Source of the DNA: JBBQZU01 sp038207425
Lineage (GTDB): Bacteria > Bacteroidota > Bacteroidia > Flavobacteriales_D > Cryomorphaceae
DNA length: 64,000 nucleotides
Direction of reading: 5' to 3'
Assembly: GCA_038207425.1 (NCBI GenBank)
Contig: JBBQZU010000006.1
Location: 1-64,000, forward strand
Shown: positions 36,828 to 43,387 of the stretch, piece by piece
How positions within the stretch are numbered: position 1 is the first letter of the stretch
Layout: every line of letters starts with the position of its first letter
Position numbers and translations under genes: made by a program
The notes under the pieces: model-generated
Told to the model about the DNA's origin: nothing
The model's input: only the letters and a program-made list of their open reading frames with translations
The model's database searches: none

Positions 36828-36913
36828 TTATTCTCTCCGCGCATGCTTTTGTATGAAAATAAAAAGTCCCGGAAATCCGGGACCTTGGTTGTGTATTAGT
36901 GACTCCGCAGGGA
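36811..36913. repeat. direct repeat copy A: terminator plus last 13-15 bases of tRNA-Arg
   Basis: This 103-base segment matches 36974-37076, 163 bases away. The right-hand 79 bases (36835-36913) are identical except for one base. It contains a complete copy of the tRNA terminator hairpin (GTCCCGG/CCGGGAC at 36866-36872 and 36877-36883, minus-strand T-tail). It breaks off 11 bases into the tRNA 3' end, after GACTCCGCAGGGA. Its left end overlaps the FKBP relic. Confidence 0.9.
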
Positions 36914-36973
36914 GTGTTTCACGATCCCTGCTGTCCGAAGTCAACACACCTAAGGCCGCTTCGCTTTACTTTT

Positions 36974-37076
36974 TATTTCCTTACAAAAGCCTAAACGCTC
37001 CGCGCATGCTTTTGTATGAAAATAAAAAGTCCCGGAAATCCGGGACCTTTGTTGTGTATTAGTGACTCCGCAGGGA
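36974..37076. repeat. direct repeat copy B: terminator plus 3' end of the intact tRNA-Arg
   Basis: The partner of the repeat at 36811-36913, with the same length and left boundary. Here it continues into the complete tRNA-Arg gene. The 60 bases between the copies (36914-36973) have no recognisable content. Confidence 0.9.
37024..37046 (-). terminator. intrinsic terminator of the tRNA-Arg gene
   Basis: On the minus strand GTCCCGG and CCGGGAC (37040-37046 with 37029-37035) form a 7-bp stem around a 4-base loop, followed by TTTTTATTTT. It ends 17 bases beyond the mature tRNA 3' end. Confidence 0.85.
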
Positions 37077-37136
37077 TTCGAACCCCGAACCTTCGCATCC
37101 GTAGTGCGATGCTCTATCCAGTTAAGCTACGGAGCC
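37063..37136 (-). tRNA. tRNA-Arg (anticodon ACG)
   Basis: Reading the minus strand, the 74-base cloverleaf has acceptor arms GGCTCCG and CGGAGTC (one G-U). The D-arm follows, then an anticodon stem TCGCA/TGCGA with loop CTACGGA, giving anticodon ACG. The T-arm contains GTTCGAATC, and the discriminator base is A. No CCA is encoded. ACG, read as ICG after deamination, decodes CGU/CGC/CGA. A second, truncated copy of its 3' end lies 163 bases downstream. Confidence 0.96.
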
Positions 37137-37241
37137 ATTCCGTTATAACGGGTGGCAAAAGTAATACTATTTTCATGATTTGATGTAACAACTTCAAAAA
37201 ATCAGAAGAATGCCCTGGCAAACTAATTAAACCTTAGGTTT

Positions 37242-37808
37242 TTACGGGGTTTGCACTCTGATCGCAGTATTATAAAGTTCAAATGCCGCCTCCAAAATTT
37301 CAAGAGCTTTTGCGCTGTTGCCAAACTCTTCGATTACCACCGACTTATTCTCCAGTTTCTTATAGTCTTCAAAGAAACTTCTGAGTTCTGAAATAAAGTG
37401 TGGCGGCATCTCGCTGATATCGTTTATATGACTTACACTTGGGTCGCCAGCGCAAACAGCTATAAGTTTGTCATCATCTTCGCCTTGATCGAGCATCTGC
37501 ATTACACCTATTACTTTGGCTTGAACAATACACAGTGGTACGATATCAATCTGCGAAAGAATCAGAATATCGAGCGGATCACCATCTCCGCAGTAGGTTT
37601 GAGGTATAAACCCATAATTGGCAGGATAATAAACGGCAGAAAAAAGCACCCTGTCAAGCATTAACATTCCGGAGTTTTTATGCAATTCGTATTTTGCCCT
37701 GGAGCCCTTTGGTATTTCGATAATCCCGTTAACAGTACCGGATTTCGTATAGCCGGTTTCCACCTGATGCCAGGGGTTGAAAATAAACTGATTGTCTTTT
37801 AGTGCCAT
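37242..37808 (-). CDS. ppa: inorganic pyrophosphatase (family I)
   Basis: From Met at 37808 the protein has 188 residues, close to the usual ~175-180. The frame is open to 37952, but those residues lack family similarity. GSRAKYELHKNSGMLMLDRV, YPANYGFIPQTYCGDGDPLD (the metal-binding acidic loop) and IVQAKVIGVMQMLDQGEDDD are the signature blocks of soluble family I enzymes. It hydrolyses pyrophosphate in the cytoplasm, pulling biosynthetic reactions forward. It lies alone between the tRNA-Arg locus and a DinB-like gene. Confidence 0.94.
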   Translation of the reverse strand: MALKDNQFIFNPWHQVETGYTKSGTVNGIIEIPKGSRAKYELHKNSGMLMLDRVLFSAVYYPANYGFIPQTYCGDGDPLDILILSQIDIVPLCIVQAKVIGVMQMLDQGEDDDKLIAVCAGDPSVSHINDISEMPPHFISELRSFFEDYKKLENKSVVIEEFGNSAKALEILEAAFELYNTAIRVQTP

Positions 37809-38061
37809 TTCCTGCGAACTTAAACATTTAATTGGCTTCCATTCATTCAATTTGAATTCGCTTTGCGAATAGCCCCAGAAATAAATATGATCCTTGATTA
37901 AATCACCCTTTCGGGTGAAGGCTTGCGGGAATTTGTGCGTTAGGTTTACCAAAATAATATCTCATTTTCAAAAACAGAATTTTGTAGCGTGCACTATGAT
38001 ATTCTCTGCTTCGTTGGTGTGGAGAATCAGGGCTGTTTCCAACTGGAAACAGCCCTCTTTG

Positions 38062-38667
38062 CTATGGGTTTCCGAAATCTTTTGCATATTCAGGCTGCAA
38101 CTCTAACACTTTCATTGCTTGTAGGATGTGCCTTGTGTCGTGGGCCACAATAAACTGAAACACATCACCAAGCGGAAGTTTAATCAGGGTAGATATCGAG
38201 ATCGGAATTTTTATGTTGTTTAAGTCAGTATTTTCTGCTTTTCGCAAAAGCCTAAGCATTGTTTCTTGTTGCCTGATGAACTCAGCTACTACCGAATAAG
38301 TATCGATGTCAAATGCCGGAACGTGCTTTGCTGCTGCTTTCATTTTGCTTCCTGAGTTTGGTTTCATCAAGTCGGAGAAGTACTGTCCCAGCCGGCTATT
38401 TCTGAATGCTGCATTGCCGGGCATTCCCTGGTTCGATAGGATTCCCTTTTCGATAGCAGGCAGATAGTGAACGCCATATGTATTAAGGTGTTCCAGGCAT
38501 TGCGCTGCACTCCAGCCACCATTTGCAGCCGGGGTTTTTAAAGCTGCTTCGGGAAGATTTTGAAATTTCTCCACTGCCAGTTTTATCTGTTCTTCAACAC
38601 GGTTGCTGAGGGTGCGAAGAAGTTCTTTCGTGCTTGTTGTTTTCCTTTCGGCAAATAGTGCTTTCAT
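38062..38667 (-). CDS. DinB-like (DUF664/DinB_2) four-helix metal-binding protein
   Basis: Starting at Met 38667 (201 residues; Met at 38676 is equally possible), the protein carries the DinB_2 pattern. NGGWSAAQCLEHLNTYG supplies the first His and VFQFIVAHDTRHILQAMKVL the HxxxH pair, which together bind a divalent metal in a four-helix bundle. This is the YfiT/DinB damage-inducible fold, unrelated to DNA polymerase IV; many members are thiol-dependent transferases or uncharacterised. It sits 81 bases from the Crp/Fnr-type regulator, same strand, and probably in one transcript with it. Confidence 0.85.
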   Translation of the reverse strand: MKALFAERKTTSTKELLRTLSNRVEEQIKLAVEKFQNLPEAALKTPAANGGWSAAQCLEHLNTYGVHYLPAIEKGILSNQGMPGNAAFRNSRLGQYFSDLMKPNSGSKMKAAAKHVPAFDIDTYSVVAEFIRQQETMLRLLRKAENTDLNNIKIPISISTLIKLPLGDVFQFIVAHDTRHILQAMKVLELQPEYAKDFGNP

Positions 38668-38748
38668 ATTGTACATTTTGAGTTGTGTAATGATTGATGC
38701 AAAGATGCAGCACCAATCTGAAGCCATTCTTGGTAAAAACCAAGATTT

Positions 38749-39339
38749 TCAGAATTGCACTTTATTCAAAAGCTTACTGAAGTTGGTAGCATCAATACTC
38801 AGATAATTGGCTATGTACTTATGAGGTATAAGATTGAGAATATGTGGACTCCGCCTTAGCAAAGTTTTGAACCGCTGCTCTGAAGTATAACATTGCACTT
38901 CTACCAGTCTTTCAATCACTCCTGAAAGTGTTTGCATAACTCCCTTATTGATGAAGGTGTTTATGGTAGGAATTGATGTACTTAGTTGTTTAAAATCATT
39001 ATAGTTGGCGCGCAGAAAAACGGATGGAGTTAGCGTTTCAAAATAATATTTAGAAACTATTCCAAGAGCCATAGAGTCAATTACTCCGCCAAATGATGGA
39101 GGATAGGTGAATACAATTGTAGCTTCGCGGTTCAGATCGTCTAAATAGAAAACCCGTTGAATTCCTTCGGCCACAAAGTACAGGTATTTCTCATGGTCGC
39201 CGGCTGAGGTGAGTATTTCCTTTCTTCCTGCAGTATGAATATGCCAAATGGATGAAATCTTGGTCCATTCAACATCGGAAAGCGGCACTGTTGTGCTTAT
39301 AAGTTCGCGAAGCGCTGAATGGTATTCTGACACCGGCAT
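38749..39339 (-). CDS. Crp/Fnr family transcriptional regulator
   Basis: The 196-residue protein has a cyclic-nucleotide-binding-like beta-roll (EILTSAGDHEKYLYFVAEGI, YPPSFGGVIDSM) and a C-terminal winged helix-turn-helix (LIPHKYIANYLSIDATNFSK) that ends soon after the recognition helix. This short form is very common in Bacteroidota, where it often regulates a neighbouring small gene; the DinB-like gene downstream is the obvious candidate. Effector-binding residues of true cAMP receptors are not conserved. Confidence 0.9.
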   Translation of the reverse strand: MPVSEYHSALRELISTTVPLSDVEWTKISSIWHIHTAGRKEILTSAGDHEKYLYFVAEGIQRVFYLDDLNREATIVFTYPPSFGGVIDSMALGIVSKYYFETLTPSVFLRANYNDFKQLSTSIPTINTFINKGVMQTLSGVIERLVEVQCYTSEQRFKTLLRRSPHILNLIPHKYIANYLSIDATNFSKLLNKVQF

Positions 39340-39420
39340 ATTGAATTAGAAGAGAAATATAGAATGAAATTATAGAAATGCACGATAATATTAAACTGAT
39401 GAACAGGAAGATGAGTGATT

Positions 39421-39921
39421 TTAAATGCACTTGAAGTAGTCGAATACTTCCTTACAATCTCCGCACTTGTACAAAGCTTTGCATGCGGTACTTCCGAAAT
39501 TACTGATCATTTCTGTTTGCATGGATTTGCATCGGGGGCAGCGTATTTCTTTCTTTTTTCCCGTAAGGAACCCTTTGTCGGTAGTCCGCTCAGCGGGCGG
39601 TGCTATGCCGTATTTTTCAAGATTTTTCTTGCCTTTTTCGCTCATCCAATCGGTGGTCCAGGCAGGCGCAATGCTCGTTTTTACAGCCGTTAAATAGCCA
39701 TTTTCCGAAAGGATTGTTTTAATGTCACGCTCTATGGTGTCCATAGCCGGACAACCTGAGTAGGTAGGAGTGATGGTAACGGTCAACTCACCTGAATTAT
39801 TCAATTCAACGCTCCTCACCACACCAAGATCTATAACACTCAGCACTGGAATTTCAGGATCGAAAACCTGCTCCAGGAGCGCATATATTTTCTGTATTTC
39901 CGGTGATCTAGTTTCAATCAT
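39421..39921 (-). CDS. paaD: 1,2-phenylacetyl-CoA epoxidase, subunit D (PaaJ-type)
   Basis: The 166-residue protein joins an N-terminal MIP18/DUF59 domain (VFDPEIPVLSVIDLGVVRSV, PTYSGCPAMDTIERDI) to a C-terminal zinc ribbon (IRCPRCKSMQ... FGSTACKALYKCGDCKEVF), the typical PaaD layout. PaaD is thought to assist iron-sulfur or di-iron maturation of the epoxidase rather than catalysis. It is the last gene of paaABCD, three bases after paaC. No paaE reductase follows: the next gene downstream is the Crp/Fnr regulator. Confidence 0.95.
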   Translation of the reverse strand: MIETRSPEIQKIYALLEQVFDPEIPVLSVIDLGVVRSVELNNSGELTVTITPTYSGCPAMDTIERDIKTILSENGYLTAVKTSIAPAWTTDWMSEKGKKNLEKYGIAPPAERTTDKGFLTGKKKEIRCPRCKSMQTEMISNFGSTACKALYKCGDCKEVFDYFKCI

Positions 39922-39924
39922 TTT

Positions 39925-40686
39925 TTACCATTTGGCGTCGGGCATGGTACGCGGCAGATATTGCATTTCGGCAAGTATAGACCCAAGGTATTCGGTATGA
40001 TTACCTTGTCTACTGCCACGGGCCATATACCCCATTGTTTCGGGAATAGTAAGAGTGGCTTCATCGAGCAAGGATTCAACTTCTGCAAGCCACTTTTTGT
40101 GAATGGTATCAAGGTCAGATATAGCACCTTCTTTAATCAACATTGTGTCGGCATCAGTTTTCTCAAACAACTCGCCTGTGAATGGCCATAGCGTTGTTAC
40201 TGCTTCCTGCATTTTATTGTGGCTCACATCAGTTCCATCACCAAGGCGAACCATCCAATCGGTGCTTAGCTTGCGGTGGTAGGTTACTTCTTTAAGCGCC
40301 TTAGCGGCAAATCCTCTTAAAAAATCATCGCTGCTGTTTCGAAGTTCGGAATAGAGATGAAATTGAAAAACATCAAAGAAGTATTGCCTTGTAATGGTAA
40401 AGGCGAAGTTTTCGTTGGGTTGTTCGAGCAACAGATTGTTTCTAAAATCCTTTTCAGTACGGAAGAATGCCAGATCATCTTCTGTTCGTCCTTTGCCTTC
40501 AATTGCACCTGCTTCGGAAAGCAGAAGCCGGCACTGGCCTATTTGATCGAGTGCAACATTGGTAAGTGCAATATCGCTCTCGAGCTGATGGGCGTGGCCA
40601 CACCACTCTCCAAGTCGCTGAGCGAGTATCAGCGTATTATCGCCGAGTCGCAAAAGAAATTCGAAATATGCTTCGTTTCGTGTCAT
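39925..40686 (-). CDS. paaC: 1,2-phenylacetyl-CoA epoxidase, subunit C (structural)
   Basis: The 253-residue protein matches PaaC (PaaI): LRLGDNTLILAQRLGEWCGH near the start, then DIALTNVALDQIGQCRLLLS, QYFFDVFQFHLYSELRNSSD and LKEVTYHRKLSTDWMVRLGD. It is the inactive ferritin-like partner that forms the stable heterodimer with PaaA. The start at 40686 gives the standard length and follows paaB by three bases. Confidence 0.96.
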   Translation of the reverse strand: MTRNEAYFEFLLRLGDNTLILAQRLGEWCGHAHQLESDIALTNVALDQIGQCRLLLSEAGAIEGKGRTEDDLAFFRTEKDFRNNLLLEQPNENFAFTITRQYFFDVFQFHLYSELRNSSDDFLRGFAAKALKEVTYHRKLSTDWMVRLGDGTDVSHNKMQEAVTTLWPFTGELFEKTDADTMLIKEGAISDLDTIHKKWLAEVESLLDEATLTIPETMGYMARGSRQGNHTEYLGSILAEMQYLPRTMPDAKW

Positions 40687-40689
40687 GAT

Positions 40690-40989
40690 TTATAGGTACT
40701 TGACCCCTTCGGGTACCTGATAAAAAGTAGGGTGTCGGTATACTTTGTCATCTGCCGGATCAAAGAACGAGTCGGCCTCTTGCTCAGTACTCGCCACAAT
40801 AAGGTGCGATGGTACCACCCAAATACTGTTGCCTTCTCCACGGCGTGTATATACATCACGGGCACTTGTTAGCGCCATTTCGGCATCGGGAGCGTGCAGG
40901 CTTCCAGCGTGCTTATGGGATATTCCGGGTTTTGCCTGGATAAATACTTCCCAAAGCGGCCCTTGATCGCCCGAATTATTTTGGTTCAT
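40690..40989 (-). CDS. paaB: 1,2-phenylacetyl-CoA epoxidase, subunit B
   Basis: The 99-residue protein has PaaB's standard length. WEVFIQAKPGISHKHAGSLH, then APDAEMALTSARDVYTRRGE, are the diagnostic motifs. PaaB bridges PaaAC heterodimers in the epoxidase complex. It lies 37 bases after paaA. Confidence 0.96.
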   Translation of the reverse strand: MNQNNSGDQGPLWEVFIQAKPGISHKHAGSLHAPDAEMALTSARDVYTRRGEGNSIWVVPSHLIVASTEQEADSFFDPADDKVYRHPTFYQVPEGVKYL

Positions 40990-41026
40990 AGTAGGATATT
41001 TTAGTGCAGTAGCAGGTTCGTAGTAA

Positions 41027-41971
41027 TTATGCGGCTTTCTGAGCGCTTTTCTTTAGTTTTTCGGCGTAAGCAGCAGCTGCTTCTCGCACCCACAATCCTT
41101 CGGCTTCAGCTTTGCGTCGGTCGCTCAGGCGCTTTCTGTTGCAGGGGCCGTTTCCTTTTATCACCTGATAAAATTCGGTCCAGTTTATTTCACCGATCTC
41201 CCAATGTCCTGTAGCTTCATTGAATTTCAAGTCAGGGTCGGGAATGGTCAATCCTGCAGCGACGGCTTGTGGCACTGTTCTGTCAATAAACCGCTCACGA
41301 ACGGCATCATTACTTTCTACTTTAATTTGCCAGCGCATGGTTTCGCTGCTGTTTACCGATTCTGCATCTGACGGTCCAAGCATTTGCATAGACGGCCACC
41401 ACCAGCGGTTCAAGGCATCCTGTGCCATTTCTTTTTGAGCAGGGGTGCCGTTTGAGAGTCCATGCATTATTTCATAACCTTGTCGGTTGTGGAAGCTTTC
41501 TTCTTTGCAAATTCTGATCATGGCCCGGGAGTAAGGGCCATATGAACCACGTGCAAGCATGGTTTGATTTACAATTGCTGCACCATCTACGAGCCAGCCT
41601 ATGGCGCCTATATCAGCCCAGGAGAGGGTAGGGTAGTTAAATATACTCGAGTATTTGGCCTTTCCTTCAAGTAATTGGTTGATCATTGTTTGGCGGTCAA
41701 TTCCTAGCGTTTCTGCTGCGCTGTAGAGGTATAAGCCATGACCTGCTTCGTCCTGAATTTTAGCGAGAAGCACAGCCTTTCGGCGAAGACTCGGGGCTCG
41801 GGATATCCAGTTTCCTTCGGGCAGCATTCCAACAATTTCGCTGTGCGCGTGCTGTGAAATCATTCGTATGAGCTGTCTGCGGTAATTTTCAGGCATCCAT
41901 TCCTTTGCTTCAATCTTCTGCCCGCCGTCAATCTTCTCTTGAAACAACCGTTCACGTTCTGCAATTTCCAT
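41027..41971 (-). CDS. paaA: 1,2-phenylacetyl-CoA epoxidase, catalytic subunit A
   Basis: The 314-residue protein carries the di-iron ligands of the ferritin-like fold: QDEAGHGLYLYSAAETLG supplies the first EAxH ligand set and CKEESFHNRQGYEI the second ExxH set. PEDPD-like KVESNDAVRERFIDRTVPQA is also typical. It inserts oxygen into phenylacetyl-CoA to form the ring 1,2-epoxide in aerobic phenylacetate degradation. It is the first gene of paaABCD; a consensus-like promoter lies about 30 bases upstream. Confidence 0.96.
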   Translation of the reverse strand: MEIAERERLFQEKIDGGQKIEAKEWMPENYRRQLIRMISQHAHSEIVGMLPEGNWISRAPSLRRKAVLLAKIQDEAGHGLYLYSAAETLGIDRQTMINQLLEGKAKYSSIFNYPTLSWADIGAIGWLVDGAAIVNQTMLARGSYGPYSRAMIRICKEESFHNRQGYEIMHGLSNGTPAQKEMAQDALNRWWWPSMQMLGPSDAESVNSSETMRWQIKVESNDAVRERFIDRTVPQAVAAGLTIPDPDLKFNEATGHWEIGEINWTEFYQVIKGNGPCNRKRLSDRRKAEAEGLWVREAAAAYAEKLKKSAQKAA

Positions 41972-42000
41972 TGTGATTAATTATTATTTGTAAGTGGGTG

Positions 42001-42032
42001 TAAAAATAGCCCCTTTGAACGATTCTAACAAA
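42001..42032 (-). promoter_or_regulatory. candidate Bacteroidota-type promoter of paaABCD
   Basis: On the minus strand TTTG (42029-42032) is followed after 20 bases by TATTTTTA (42001-42008), seven of eight positions of the TAnnTTTG -7 element at the expected spacing. Transcription would start about 20-25 bases before the paaA ATG. Confidence 0.45.
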
Positions 42033-42102
42033 AAACCTATTATAATGTTAATATAGCGTAAAGATTACGGTAGAAAACATTTGTATTTCAATAGTATACA
42101 AG

Positions 42103-42136
42103 AAAAAAAAAACCCCCTGCGGATACAGAGGGTTTT
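42103..42136 (-). terminator. intrinsic terminator after the YceI gene
   Basis: The minus strand reads AAAACCCTCTG, a short loop, then CAGGGGGTTTT running into ten T (complement of 42103-42112). It lies 22 bases after the YceI stop and separates that gene from paaABCD. Confidence 0.85.
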
Positions 42137-42158
42137 CTAAATCGTTTATTTGTTGAAA

Positions 42159-42797
42159 TTAGCTTTTAGCTGCTACAACAGTGATGTTAAGAACGATATC
42201 GTCAGAGATGATTTTATCAGCTACCGGCATTGCGAATTTTGCACCGAATTGCTGACGGTCGAAAACCAATTTGCCCGAAGCGGTAACATTGCCATCAACT
42301 TCGGCGATTGATACGTTTTCAATAACTTCTTCCTGAGAGATACCACGTACAGTAAGTGTACCTACCAAACCAGCTTCTGTATGTTCTTTAACAAGAAACT
42401 CAGCAGTAGGGAATTCAGTAACATTAAAGAAATCGTCAGATGAAAGGTGACCGACCAAGTCAGTTGACCTGCCGCCATCTACATCCTGGTATCCTTCGTT
42501 TATAGGGTTAATTGAACTCATGTCGATTACTACCATTCCATTCTCAACCTTGCCATTGTTCAAGGTGAGCTCACCTTTAGAAACAGCAACAGTGCCGTGA
42601 TGGCCATAAAGCGATACACCGCCAACAGCGAGCATATTGCCTTCCCATTTCACATTGCTGGCGTCAGTTTGCACAGCATATACCCCGGTAGCGCCTGTTG
42701 GAGCTGGCGTAGTTTCAACTTGTTCGGTGCTGCCGCCGCATGAAGCGAGCATTGTAGCAACGATTGCGCCCGAAAGGGCAAGGTTCCAGATTTTCAT
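42159..42797 (-). CDS. YceI family lipoprotein
   Basis: The 212-residue protein starts with a lipoprotein signal (ALSGAIVATMLASC). It is followed by a Thr/Pro-rich linker and a YceI lipocalin-like barrel (VYAVQTDASNVKWEG, TDLVGHLSSDDFFNVTEFPT, GTLTVRGISQEEV, FDRQQFGAKF). YceI proteins bind isoprenoid or other amphiphilic ligands in the periplasm or at the membrane; the exact ligand here is unknown. It is a single-gene unit with its own terminator and a TAACTTTG -7 element 29 bases upstream. Confidence 0.94.
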   Translation of the reverse strand: MKIWNLALSGAIVATMLASCGGSTEQVETTPAPTGATGVYAVQTDASNVKWEGNMLAVGGVSLYGHHGTVAVSKGELTLNNGKVENGMVVIDMSSINPINEGYQDVDGGRSTDLVGHLSSDDFFNVTEFPTAEFLVKEHTEAGLVGTLTVRGISQEEVIENVSIAEVDGNVTASGKLVFDRQQFGAKFAMPVADKIISDDIVLNITVVAAKS

Positions 42798-42825
42798 GTT
42801 TGTCTTTTAGATTTTTTTGACGCCA

Positions 42826-42833
42826 CAAAGTTA
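42826..42833 (-). promoter_or_regulatory. candidate -7 element of the YceI gene
   Basis: TAACTTTG on the minus strand is a perfect TAnnTTTG match, 28 bases before the ATG. No TTTG at the matching -33 position. Confidence 0.4.
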
Positions 42834-43023
42834 CCACATTGGTATTCAGGTTCTCTTTGCATTAACAAGATTTGGAGAAAGGATTATTTCGGCTATGAAC
42901 TGCATAAAATCTAAGATCAAAGTGAAGTAAAGTCCAACTATTTTATACAGAAAACACTTTGATCTTTGGAATGGCCATTTGATTTCAAAAATTCAGCTAG
43001 GGATAAATGAAATTCTTAAAATG

Positions 43024-43047
43024 AAAAACCCCCGGTAAGCCGAGGGT
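43024..43047 (-). terminator. probable terminator serving the type B protein gene at 43388
   Basis: Minus strand CCCTCGG and CCGGGGG (43040-43046 with 43029-43035, one G-U) close a 4-base loop and run into five T. It lies about 340 bases beyond the stop of the upstream gene. The interval 43048-43387 otherwise contains no gene that I recognise, nor does 42834-43023. Confidence 0.6.
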
Positions 43048-43387
43048 AATTTTTTCACGAAGCATTTTATTCATTTCGGCGGTCGGTTAACTCCCCGAAG
43101 TGCCAAATAGACGACGGTAAGATTTCAGGTTGCCCAAAAGTATCAATTATAATTGTAAGTAGTTGATGTTAAATAGTATATATTTTAAGATAGATTTTGA
43201 TTTATTAAAAGTTAATGAATGTTGAGTGCACTGAAACAACTCCGTATGCCAAGCTCGCCTTCATTATTGGTATCGACCTGTGTCGGTTCAGTAAATGGAT
43301 TGCCTGAAGTTGACTCATATCTCTGCAACGAACGAGTGTATGAGTATATAGAAGGAGAGCGCGCAGCGTAGGACTGAAATTGGCTTG

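Noticed and set aside
37809..37952. N-terminal extension of the pyrophosphatase
   Set aside because: The 48 extra codons have no family similarity and the internal Met gives the normal length.
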